Source: JBKPNZ01 sp046732895 (GTDB taxonomy: Bacteria > Actinomycetota > Thermoleophilia > Solirubrobacterales > 70-9). Taken from it: 30,462 nucleotides of DNA. A program made the position numbers and the translations under genes. The stretch is from NCBI GenBank assembly GCA_046732895.1, contig JBKPNZ010000057.1, positions 1 to 30,462 on the forward strand. Direction: 5' to 3'. This document shows, piece after piece, positions 14,340 through 21,408 of the stretch (position 1 is its first letter; each line of letters starts with the position of its first letter). The notes beneath the pieces were generated by a model that saw nothing but the letters and a program-made list of their open reading frames with translations, was not told the DNA's origin and did not search any database.

Positions 14340-16373
14340 CTACCCCCCGTTCGACACCCCTCCGGGATCCACCATCCCCCGGATCCGGTCCTCCGCGGCC
14401 TTGATGCGCTGGGCGACCTCCTCCTCCGCCGACGCCGCGGTGCGCACGCGCCGCTCGAGATCGGCGGCGCGCTCGGCGACCTCGGCCGCCTTCGCCACCC
14501 GGCCCGCGACGGTGGTGACGCGGCTTTCGATCGCGACGATGCGCCGCTCGGCCTCCTCGATGTCGCCAAGCGCGCGCTCGAAGCTTCCGACGGTGCTCTC
14601 GATGCTCGTCTGCGCCTCGGCTGTGTGCCGCTCGACGCGCTCGCCCCGCGCTGCGGCGTCGGCGACCAGACGCTCCGCTTCGCGCTCGGCATCGAGCAGG
14701 TGGTCGCGGATCGGCGCGATGTCCGACTCGAGCTGGGCGCCGAGCGCACCGGTTCGCCGGGCAAGCTCGCCCTCGAGCTCTTCGGCGCGCGTCTCGAGCT
14801 GGCCTCGAAGCCTCGCGGTTTCGGCGTCCAGGCGGCCGCTCATCTCGTCGCCAAGCGCTTGAGCGCGGCCCTCGAGCGCCGAGGTGGCAGCCGCCCCGCG
14901 TTCCTCCAGCCGGGTCACTGCGTTCTGGATCCGCTTCGAGGTCTCCTGGCGGGCCAGCTTGAGCTCCTGGCGGCGTGCCCGGGCGCTCAGCTTCTCGGCG
15001 GTCTCCTCGATCTGCCGGCCCACCGTCGCCTCCGCCTGCCCGATGGAGGCGAGGGCCTCATCCGACGCCGCGCGCAAACGGGCGCGCTCCTCGTCGAGGC
15101 GGGCCTCCCCGCCCGTGCGCAGCTCGGCGGCGATCTCCTTGAGGCAGGCCGTGGCGTCATCCGCGAGCCGCGCCACCGCCTTCGCACGGCCCGCCTCCGC
15201 ACGCGCCTCCAGCCGTCGCTCCGCCTCATCGAGGCGCTCCGCAACAGCGCCAGCGGCCGCATCCCTCGCAACCCCCCGCACTCGCTCCTCCGCCTCCCGG
15301 ATCCGCGCGTCCACCTGCTCGACGAGGCGGCGGCGGCCTTCCTCCACGTCCTCGGCTCTTGACGCGCGCAGCGCGGCGCGTGCAGCATCCAGGTCGGCGG
15401 ACAGCCTCGCGCTGACCGCCGCCGCCTCGGTGCGAATCTCTGAGCCCAGCGCCTCGCGCGCAGCGGCCGAAGCTGTATTGACGCGCTCCTCGAGCTCGCC
15501 CCGCAGTCTCAGCTCGACCGCCGCACGCTGCTCCTCCGCAAAGGTCACGAGGCGCCGCTCGAGTTCCGCGCGATGCTCGCCTGCCGCCGCTGCGAGGTCA
15601 CCGGCGAGCGCTGCCTGGAGCTCGCGGCGCGCCTCCACCGCACGCTCCTGGACGCGGGCGTCCACGGTTTTGCCCAGCTCCTCGGCCAACTCGCCCCGGG
15701 CGCTGGCGACCCGCGCCTCGACCCTGGCTCCGAGGTCTCTGGCGGCAGCATCGATCCGGCCGGCCAAATCTGCCTCCATCTGCTTGCTGAGCCCCTCGGC
15801 GAGACCGGACCAGGACGCGGCCACGTGCTGTTCGAGCTCCGCGCGTTGCTCGACCGCGTGACGCTCCGCCGTCTCCTCCAGCAGGCTCGTGCGGCTCTCG
15901 AGCAGGCGCTGCAACTCGCGAGCGCGCCGATCTACGGTGGCGTCCACCTCGGCCTGGACGCGCTTGCGTTCGGCCTTGACGCGCTTCTTCACCAACGAGG
16001 CGAGCTGATCGGGCAGCTCTGAGGTGAGCTCGGTGCGGAGTGTCGCGAGGCGCTCGTCGCGGTCCGCCTTCCAGCGCTGGAGCGCGGCGTCGAGTCGCTC
16101 GTCGAGCTCCTGTGAGACTGCTGCGGAGATTCCCTGCTCGAGCTGCGCCGCCCGCTCCGCCATCACGGCCTCCGCCCGCTCTCTCGCCACCGCCTCGGCG
16201 CGGCGCGCGGCCTCGGCGCGGAACGCCTCCTCGTCCCGTTCGAAGCGCTCCAAGGCCTCGCGGAGGTACTTGCCGACCTGCACGCGCGCCTCGGCGATCC
16301 GATCGCGTATGCGGTCGCCTGGCGACCGCGAGCTCCCGGGCGGGATTGGCGGCTCGCTTGGTTGTTCGCCCAC
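14340..16373 (-). CDS. Long coiled-coil protein (677 aa)
   Basis: The product starts with GTG as MGEQPSEPPIPPGSSRSPGD, a short proline-rich head, then runs as Ala/Glu/Arg-rich coiled coil for about 640 residues. It has no signal peptide, membrane span or nucleotide-binding motif. Repeated phrases (LEARAEAGRAKAVARLADD, EERVNTASAAAREALGSE) suggest growth by internal duplication. The C-terminal part resembles the 372-aa coiled-coil protein on the other side of sixA. Such proteins can be filament-forming scaffolds, but no polar-growth (DivIVA) or chromosome (SMC) signature is seen. The start has no strong ribosome binding site and could be a few codons off. Coding is supported by length, strand-consistent composition and a normal codon pattern. 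Confidence 0.8.
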   Translation of the reverse strand: MGEQPSEPPIPPGSSRSPGDRIRDRIAEARVQVGKYLREALERFERDEEAFRAEAARRAEAVARERAEAVMAERAAQLEQGISAAVSQELDERLDAALQRWKADRDERLATLRTELTSELPDQLASLVKKRVKAERKRVQAEVDATVDRRARELQRLLESRTSLLEETAERHAVEQRAELEQHVAASWSGLAEGLSKQMEADLAGRIDAAARDLGARVEARVASARGELAEELGKTVDARVQERAVEARRELQAALAGDLAAAAGEHRAELERRLVTFAEEQRAAVELRLRGELEERVNTASAAAREALGSEIRTEAAAVSARLSADLDAARAALRASRAEDVEEGRRRLVEQVDARIREAEERVRGVARDAAAGAVAERLDEAERRLEARAEAGRAKAVARLADDATACLKEIAAELRTGGEARLDEERARLRAASDEALASIGQAEATVGRQIEETAEKLSARARRQELKLARQETSKRIQNAVTRLEERGAAATSALEGRAQALGDEMSGRLDAETARLRGQLETRAEELEGELARRTGALGAQLESDIAPIRDHLLDAEREAERLVADAAARGERVERHTAEAQTSIESTVGSFERALGDIEEAERRIVAIESRVTTVAGRVAKAAEVAERAADLERRVRTAASAEEEVAQRIKAAEDRIRGMVDPGGVSNGG

Positions 16374-16493
16374 TGGGCGCAGATGGTCCTACACGCGTCG
16401 GTCGCACCCTATGCCGCGATTCGCGACGGCGAGCGGATCCTTTTCCAGGCCGCGCTCGACGAGCTCATGAAGCGCGCAGCGCGTATGCAGCGC

Positions 16494-17090
16494 TCAGCCG
16501 ACGGAGATCATGCCGCGGCGCAGCGCCAGAGCAACGGCCTGGGCGCGCGTCCGGGCACCCAGCTTCGCCTTCGCGTTCCGCACATGAGTCTGAACGGTTG
16601 CGGGCGAGAGCGTCAAGCGCCGGGCGATCTGCCCATCCGTGGCGCCACCCGCCAGAAGCTCGAGGACCTCGAGCTCGCGCGAGGTCGGCGAGCGCACGCC
16701 CTCGGGCGCAGATTCACCGTCGCTGACTGCGGCCTGTTCCCCGGCGGGCAGCACGATCAACAGGTGGCGGCCGGGGAGGACGCCCGAGGTAACGCTGATG
16801 TCGATCCGCGAGACCCGGGCCTCGGGAAGCGCCAGCTCGAATGGTCCAGCGTGGCCACCCGTCTCGCGGAACGCCCGCCAGACGTTCTCGAGCCGATCGG
16901 CCATGTCGTCCTGAAGGAGCTCGTCGAGAGTGCGCCCAAGCAGGCGCTCGCGTGAGACTCCGAGCAGCCGGGAGGCGGCGAGATTCGTCTCCAGGCAGCG
17001 GCGCTGGTCGTCGACCACGAGCAGGGCGATCGAGGAGGTGGCCGCAACGCGCGCCGCCGGTGAGCCGGACGCTGTGGCCGCCTCACCCAT
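16494..17090 (-). CDS. PAS domain LuxR-family regulator
   Basis: From ATG 17090 the product is 198 aa. A PAS-like fold spans about residues 18-115 (IALLVVDDQRRCLETNLAAS, RLLGVSRERLLGRTLDELL), and a LuxR HTH occupies 135-195 (SRELEVLELLAGGATDGQIA, VQTHVRNAKAKLGARTRAQA). PAS domains sense small ligands, redox state or light; no cofactor-binding residue can be assigned. The HTH is close in sequence to that of the divergent LuxR-GAF gene at 17515, so the two regulators probably arose by duplication and may bind similar sites. A GGAG lies upstream of the ATG. The frame is open further upstream to 17234, but that part is arginine-rich and lacks domain sense. It probably acts as a one-component regulator. 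Confidence 0.85.
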   Translation of the reverse strand: MGEAATASGSPAARVAATSSIALLVVDDQRRCLETNLAASRLLGVSRERLLGRTLDELLQDDMADRLENVWRAFRETGGHAGPFELALPEARVSRIDISVTSGVLPGRHLLIVLPAGEQAAVSDGESAPEGVRSPTSRELEVLELLAGGATDGQIARRLTLSPATVQTHVRNAKAKLGARTRAQAVALALRRGMISVG

Positions 17091-17514
17091 GGAGGTGCTC
17101 CCCGGCCTCGTCCTCGCTGATGGCTCGGTTTCCCAAGACGCCTTCGCTTCCCTGCGCCGCCGGTCCGCGGTCACTCGCGGGGGTTTGCCGACTGCGCACC
17201 TGCCGTGCCAGGCACGACGAGCGCAACAGCGCATACCAAGATCAAGAGGCGACCGGCGGTGTGCCGATACGTGGAAGGTATGTTGAGCACCCCAGTTACC
17301 CCGGTTTCCATGAGCATTATCCCGGCCCGATGGGGAGCGGTGCCCACCGGCGGGGCCGTCGTGTGGGACATAAGCGGGGATGTCTCAGGCAGTCAACGGC
17401 CCGAAAGTGGAATTACCGAAGATCCGGGCGTGCATTACCTCAAATCGGTTACTGGTAGGCTCGCTGTGGGGTGGGTTCAGAATCGATTGCGCCGGGCACG
17501 CCCGGGAGGTGGGA
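17091..17514. promoter_or_regulatory. Divergent regulator intergenic region
   Basis: This 424-bp region separates the PAS-LuxR and LuxR-GAF genes and should hold both promoters. A minus-10-like TAGGCT lies at 17456-17461, 54 bp before the LuxR-GAF start. GTTACC/GGTTAC motifs recur around 17293-17298 and 17448-17453. A minus-strand frame at 17171-17371 has a signal-peptide look and is listed separately as doubtful. No RNA gene is seen. Confidence 0.4.
17171..17371 (-). CDS. Doubtful small secreted peptide or gene remnant
   Basis: The 66-aa frame ends RHTAGRLLILVCAVALVVPG then TAGAQSANPRE, a clean positive-hydrophobic-AxA pattern of a signal peptide with cleavage after AGA. Only about eight residues would follow, so it is either a tiny secreted peptide or the front of a broken secreted gene. 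No convincing ribosome binding site precedes any of the possible starts. It lies upstream of and on the same strand as PAS-LuxR. I would not assign a function. Confidence 0.25.
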   Translation of the reverse strand: MSHTTAPPVGTAPHRAGIMLMETGVTGVLNIPSTYRHTAGRLLILVCAVALVVPGTAGAQSANPRE

Positions 17515-18312
17515 ATGAGCGCGCGTGAGGCAACTGAGAGTGATGCGGCCGTGACGCCGCCCAGGCGTCGTCCAGGGCCCTTGTCGAAACGCGAGCGCGA
17601 AGTGCTCGAGCTGCTGGCCGATGGCCTGAGCGGTGCTGAGATCGCCGAGCGGCTCGTGCTCTCCCCTGAGACGGTGCGAACGCACATTCGCAACGCCATG
17701 ACGAAGCTCGGAGCGTCCACCCGCTCACAGGCGGTGGCGATTGCGCTCCATCGGCGTGAGATCGGGGATCCAGGCGAGCCGGCCGACGCGGAACCCCAGA
17801 AGGCGGCGCCCGCCTCGCCCCCACCACAACCCGGCACCGGCGTGCTCGATGGGCCGCTCACTCTGGTGCTCGACGGGCTTGTCGGCCTCTGGGACGTCGA
17901 CGCCGGATCGATCTTCCTCACCGAGGAGGACGGGCTGACGCTGCGGCGGGTGTCCCACGTCGGCGATGGCGATGCCCGCGCCCAGCCTCCGGAGAACCTG
18001 GCGCTCGGCGAGGGCACGCTCGGGCGGGCCGCCCTCGAGCGTCGCTCGCAGATCGTCGCCGACTCCGCCACGCCCGCCGGGAACGGCATGATCGTCGCCC
18101 CGATGCTTGGCCGCGGTCGCCTTGTCGGCGTGCTCAGCCTCACCACCCGCCCCAGCCGCCCGCTCGGGCGCCAGGAGCTCCTCTTGCTCCAGGCGTTCGC
18201 AGGTCGCCTGGCCGAGATCGTCGAGGCCGGGGGCGAGCGCGCTCCGGCGCGCCTCAACACCGCTCTGGACCGTTTCCGTTCGTCCTGGGCCGCGGCGACC
18301 CGGGCCGGTTAG
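17515..18312 (+). CDS. LuxR HTH - GAF domain regulator (HTH first)
   Basis: The ATG at 17515 follows GGGAGGTGGG by one or two bases, a strong ribosome binding site that overrides an in-frame ATG at 17380. The 265-aa protein has an N-terminal LuxR HTH at residues 22-82 (LSKREREVLELLADGLSGAE, VRTHIRNAMTKLGASTRSQA), a Pro/Ala-rich linker to about 110, and a C-terminal GAF-like domain at 113-250 (LVLDGLVGLWDVDAGSIFLT, GTLGRAALERRSQIVADSAT, MIVAPMLGRGRLVGVLSLTT). The usual order is sensor then HTH, so this is reversed. GAF domains bind cyclic nucleotides, haem or other small ligands; none can be assigned. It is divergent from PAS-LuxR and convergent, 3 bp apart, with the STAS gene. Confidence 0.85.
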   Translation: MSAREATESDAAVTPPRRRPGPLSKREREVLELLADGLSGAEIAERLVLSPETVRTHIRNAMTKLGASTRSQAVAIALHRREIGDPGEPADAEPQKAAPASPPPQPGTGVLDGPLTLVLDGLVGLWDVDAGSIFLTEEDGLTLRRVSHVGDGDARAQPPENLALGEGTLGRAALERRSQIVADSATPAGNGMIVAPMLGRGRLVGVLSLTTRPSRPLGRQELLLLQAFAGRLAEIVEAGGERAPARLNTALDRFRSSWAAATRAG

Positions 18313-18315
18313 CCC

Positions 18316-18684
18316 TCAGGCGCCGCCCGCCTCGCCCAGCTCAGCCACCGCGGTGTCGACGTCGTCGTCGATCGGTGCCACGCTCGCGACGTCGCAGATC
18401 TCGAGGACGCGCCGGATGGGCGCGCCGGCCGGCACGACGATTCGCAACAGTTGGCGCCGGTCGCGTAGCCGCCGTGCCAGCTTGAACAGCAGCTCGATCC
18501 CGGCGCTGTCGAGGTAATCGACATGGCGCAGATCGAGGACGAGCCCGCGGGCGGCGCTCGGCAACCGCTCGGCGAGCGCTCGGCCGAGCTCGAGCGTGTT
18601 CGAGCCGTCGATCTCGCCCTCGACCATGGCGACCAGCGCCCCCTCGCGCTCGTCGAAGGCGACCGCGCCTAGACGACCCCTCAC
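18316..18684 (-). CDS. STAS-domain anti-sigma factor antagonist
   Basis: The 122-aa protein is a single STAS domain. The phosphorylatable serine lies in YLDSAGIELLFKLA (S60), the signature of RsbV/SpoIIAA antagonists, which bind and neutralise an anti-sigma kinase when dephosphorylated. The start is GTG at 18684 and overlaps the TGA of the upstream SpoIIE-type gene as GTGA, a 4-bp overlap typical of translational coupling. The matching phosphatase is therefore its operon partner and probably acts on this protein. No sigma factor gene lies in the window, so the regulon is unknown. Confidence 0.88.
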   Translation of the reverse strand: MRGRLGAVAFDEREGALVAMVEGEIDGSNTLELGRALAERLPSAARGLVLDLRHVDYLDSAGIELLFKLARRLRDRRQLLRIVVPAGAPIRRVLEICDVASVAPIDDDVDTAVAELGEAGGA

Positions 18685-19904
18685 GCCGACTCCCCTCCCG
18701 CCAGCCGTCGCCGCAGGGTCACCGTCGTCCCCGAGTCGCCCTTATCCACCGCCACAGAATCCATTAGCTCCTCCATCAGCCGCAGACCGCGCCGCCGGAC
18801 CTCCCCCCGCGGCGGCCGCCAGCGCCCGTAATCCCTCACCGCAATCTCGATCTCGGGCCCATTCACCGTTCCCGCCACGTCGAAGCTGGCCTCCAGTGCC
18901 GGGTAGGCGTGAGCGATCGCGTTCGCGCACGCCTCGCCAACGGCGACCAGCGTCTCGTAGATCTCGACGTCGTCGGCGCCCGCCTCGCGCAACCATCTCG
19001 CCAGGACGCCCCGCACAGGCGCGAGCGATTCGGATTCCGCGGGCAGCGTGATCGCCAGCGGCATCCCTCCCAGCGGCTCGAGCTTCACGGCCAGCAGCGC
19101 GGTATCGTCCGTCGGCGCTCGCGGCAGAACCGCGTCCGGGAGCGCTCGGCAGAGCGAGTCCGGCTCCGGCGGGAGGTCTGCAACCGCCACCCGCAGTTCC
19201 TCGAGGCCCTGCGTCAGGGGGACATCGGAGCGCTCGACCAAGCCGTCGGTATACAGGACGACGACCGAGCCCGCCCCCACCGAAGTCGCGCTCTCCTCGT
19301 ATGAGGCGAAGCCGACGGCGCCGATCGGATTGCCGGCCGAACCCTCGGCGAATCGCACCTCTCCGCCGGAGTTGATGATGAGTGGCGGAGGGTGTCCCGC
19401 GCTGGCGAAGCGCAGGGCGCCGGCCTCGGCGTCGAGGACGGCGTACAGCAGCGTTGCCATTCCGGGTCGCTCGAGCTCAAGGGCGAAGGCGTTCGTCCGC
19501 TCCAGCACGACCGAGGGCCGCAGCCCCTCCAGGGCGTAGGCGCGCACTGCGCTCTGCAGATGCGCCATGCGGGCGGCGGCGGCGATCCCGCGGCCGACGA
19601 CGTCGCCGATCACCATCCCCACCCGGCCGTCGCGCAGGGGGATCAGGTCGTACCAGTCACCCCCCACCTCGGCGTCGCTCGACCCGGGCAGATAGCGCGC
19701 CGCCACGCGACAGCCCGGCAGGTCGGGGAGTCGCTCGCGCAGAAGGCTGCGCTGGAGGGTTGCCGCCAGGGAGCGCTCCTCCTCGACCTCATGCGCCGCG
19801 CGGCGCAAGCCCTCCATGGCGGCGCCGATGATGGCGTCACCCTCGGGTGGGACCGGGTCGCCCTCGATGGGGACGTCAACCTCCTCGTCCCTCTCCCCAC
19901 GCAT
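18681..19904 (-). CDS. SpoIIE-type phosphatase fused to HATPase (RsbU-RsbW-like)
   Basis: From ATG 19904, with GAGGAA upstream, the product is 407 aa. Residues 35-60 are a coiled linker, and 65-277 form a PP2C-type SpoIIE phosphatase with GGDWYD (D83), MVIGDVVGRG (D101), LYTDGLVE (D220) and PTDDTALLAV (D266, D267) as metal ligands. Residues 285-402 form a histidine-kinase-like ATPase of the RsbW type with ETLVAVGEACANAIAHAYP (N-box) and VRDYGRWRPP...RRGLRLMEELMDS. The fusion puts phosphatase and anti-sigma kinase activity in one chain, acting on the STAS protein encoded next. Most such fusions have an N-terminal sensor; here only about 60 residues precede the phosphatase, so input is unclear. 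The long upstream extension of the frame is low-complexity and not used. Confidence 0.88.
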   Translation of the reverse strand: MRGERDEEVDVPIEGDPVPPEGDAIIGAAMEGLRRAAHEVEEERSLAATLQRSLLRERLPDLPGCRVAARYLPGSSDAEVGGDWYDLIPLRDGRVGMVIGDVVGRGIAAAARMAHLQSAVRAYALEGLRPSVVLERTNAFALELERPGMATLLYAVLDAEAGALRFASAGHPPPLIINSGGEVRFAEGSAGNPIGAVGFASYEESATSVGAGSVVVLYTDGLVERSDVPLTQGLEELRVAVADLPPEPDSLCRALPDAVLPRAPTDDTALLAVKLEPLGGMPLAITLPAESESLAPVRGVLARWLREAGADDVEIYETLVAVGEACANAIAHAYPALEASFDVAGTVNGPEIEIAVRDYGRWRPPRGEVRRRGLRLMEELMDSVAVDKGDSGTTVTLRRRLAGGESA

Positions 19905-20050
19905 TGCTGCCGGTTCCTCAGGCAAGGCCGTTGAGTCTAGACCCACTTGCCGCCACCCGAGCCGACCATGACCGTGCCGACTGACACCGGGGACTTGCCG
20001 AACTACGCCTCGTCCCAGCAGGCGCTCTCGTCCTGGAGCGACGCGCTCAA

Positions 20051-20935
20051 GTGGCCGACGAGCGGGGAGATACCCCCTTACATCTTGCCCTCGCGACCGT
20101 GTTCTTCTATGAAGTGCCCGGAATCCGAACCAGCGCCGCCGCCGAGCTCCTTGGAGTGAGCCCGAGCACCCTGCGCACCTGGGAGCGCCGCCTGGGCTAT
20201 CCGCAGCCGCGCCGCACGCCGGGCAACCACCGCCAGTACGAGCTCGACGAGATCGAGTCGCTCCGCGAGGCCCTGCGCGAGACGGGCAACATTTCCTCCG
20301 CCGTCGATGTCGCCCGTCAGCGCGGCCGCGGTCCCGCCTCCCCCGCACGCCTGCTCCAGGCCTTCGATCGCTTCGACGAGGCCGGGGCTGACCGGGAGCT
20401 TGAGCAGAGCCTGGCGGTGAGGTCCGTCGAGCGCACGATCGAGGAGGTCCTGCTGCCGGCCCTCGGGATGGCCGAGCGGCGTCCCAACCACGCCGCCGAG
20501 CTCGAGCATGCCTGCCGGTGGGCAACCGGTTGGCTGCATGCGTCGCGGCGCCTCGCTCCGCCCGCCACCCGTGACCAGGGCGTGCTGCTGCTCGACTCCG
20601 GCTCGCCCATCGGGATCGACGCCGTGCACGTCCAGGCCCTCGAGTTGTTCCTGCGCCGCTCAGGCCTGCGCGTTCTCCTCCTCTCCGCTGAGCGCGCCGA
20701 GGGGCGGTTCGCCCGCGCCATGCGCGCGCTGCGCCCCAGCGCGATCGTCCTTTGCGGCACCGAGGCAGGTCTGGACGTGATCGGAAGTCACCTGCGCCGG
20801 CCTCTCAGCGAGGGCACCGGCTCACGCCTGTACGGCTATCGCAACGCGCGGCTCGTGTCCGGGCGCCGCGGCGTGCCGCTCCTGGGTGAATCGCCCGCCA
20901 AGGCGACCGCAGCTCTCCTCGACTCGTTCGAATAG
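20051..20935 (+). CDS. MerR-family regulator with B12-binding-like C-terminus
   Basis: The 294-aa protein starts with GTG. An N-terminal MerR winged helix (residues 22-90) includes IRTSAAAELLGVSPSTLRTW and RRTPGNHRQYELDEIE. Residues 100-165 resemble the four-helix cap of B12-binding photoreceptors (LLQAFDRFDEAGADRELEQS, RTIEEVLLPALG), and 175-290 form a Rossmann-like part. This is the CarH/LitR layout. The cobalamin-ligand motif (E/D)xHxxG is absent: the place reads GSPIGIDAVHVQALE. It therefore probably does not bind B12 as CarH does and may use the fold for another ligand or for oligomerisation. No carotenoid or photolyase genes are nearby. It is divergent from the SpoIIE operon by 146 bp. 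Confidence 0.8.
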   Translation: MADERGDTPLHLALATVFFYEVPGIRTSAAAELLGVSPSTLRTWERRLGYPQPRRTPGNHRQYELDEIESLREALRETGNISSAVDVARQRGRGPASPARLLQAFDRFDEAGADRELEQSLAVRSVERTIEEVLLPALGMAERRPNHAAELEHACRWATGWLHASRRLAPPATRDQGVLLLDSGSPIGIDAVHVQALELFLRRSGLRVLLLSAERAEGRFARAMRALRPSAIVLCGTEAGLDVIGSHLRRPLSEGTGSRLYGYRNARLVSGRRGVPLLGESPAKATAALLDSFE

Positions 20936-20990
20936 GCCTAGCAGCGGCCACCGGGGACCGCCAGTAGCGGCGTAGCCCTCTCAGCTCTTG

Positions 20991-21033
20991 GGCAAACCGG
21001 CACGTTCCTGCACAGGTTTGCCGCTGAAACCTG
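20991..21033. promoter_or_regulatory. Overlapping inverted repeats upstream of BldC-like gene
   Basis: GGCAAACC (20991-20998) is complementary to GGTTTGCC (21015-21022), and CAGGTTT (21013-21019) is complementary to AAACCTG (21027-21033) with a 7-nt spacer. The two pairs share the middle arm and so are mutually exclusive as RNA hairpins. They lie 55 bp past the MerR-like gene and about 120 bp before the BldC-like start. Either a terminator/antiterminator-like switch or an operator would fit. Confidence 0.4.
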
Positions 21034-21100
21034 CGCATCTCCCGCTCGTGGCCTGCAATGCTCTTGTGTACCCGAAAAGGGGGAGGCACACTCTCGCTCT

Positions 21101-21129
21101 TTGCAAGTTTCGCCCGCTTTTCCGCGGGC
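21101..21129 (+). promoter_or_regulatory. TTGCAAGTTT site and hairpin in BldC-like leader
   Basis: TTGCAAGTTT (21101-21110) is the exact reverse complement of AAACTTGCAA at 23044-23053 before the MFS gene. It is followed directly by GCCCGC/GCGGGC arms (21112-21117, 21124-21129) around TTTTCC, then the ribosome binding site of the BldC-like gene. A shared regulator of the two genes is possible. Confidence 0.4.
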
Positions 21130-21149
21130 CTGGCTACCAGGAAGTGGGT

Positions 21150-21380
21150 ATGGAAGAGACAAGCAACAAGCTCCTGAATGTGGGACAGGCCGCCGGCTAT
21201 CTCGGCGTCAGCGCCGCGTCCCTTCGCAAGTGGTCGAACGACGGGCTCGTCCCGGTCTTTCGAACCCCGGGCGGCCAGCGCCGCTACTCGGTCGAGGACC
21301 TCGATGAGTTCATGCGATCGATGCGCGAGCCGGCCCACTACGCGGTTCCGCGGCTGGGTCGGAGCGTACTCGGAGGCTGA
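21150..21380 (+). CDS. BldC-like small MerR-type DNA-binding protein
   Basis: The 76-aa protein starts at ATG 21150, preceded by AGGAAGTGGG, and begins MEETSNKLLNVGQAAGYLGV. It is essentially one winged helix (residues 8-58, ASLRKWSNDGLVPVFRTPGG then QRRYSVEDLDEFM), the size and layout of BldC and excisionase-type proteins. BldC in Streptomyces binds direct repeats cooperatively and controls the onset of development; an excisionase role is less likely since no integrase or attachment site is present. The gene is 28 bp upstream of the HD-GYP gene and likely co-transcribed. An in-frame ATG at 20988 lies amid the inverted repeats and has no domain support. Confidence 0.8.
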   Translation: MEETSNKLLNVGQAAGYLGVSAASLRKWSNDGLVPVFRTPGGQRRYSVEDLDEFMRSMREPAHYAVPRLGRSVLGG

Positions 21381-21408
21381 GGCAACCAGAACCCATACGG
21401 GGGCTCTG

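Noticed and set aside
16383..16955. Possible small plus-strand protein starting MVLHASVAPYAAIRD
   Set aside because: Only the first 35 residues look protein-like; the rest is antisense to PAS-LuxR and no ribosome binding site is seen.
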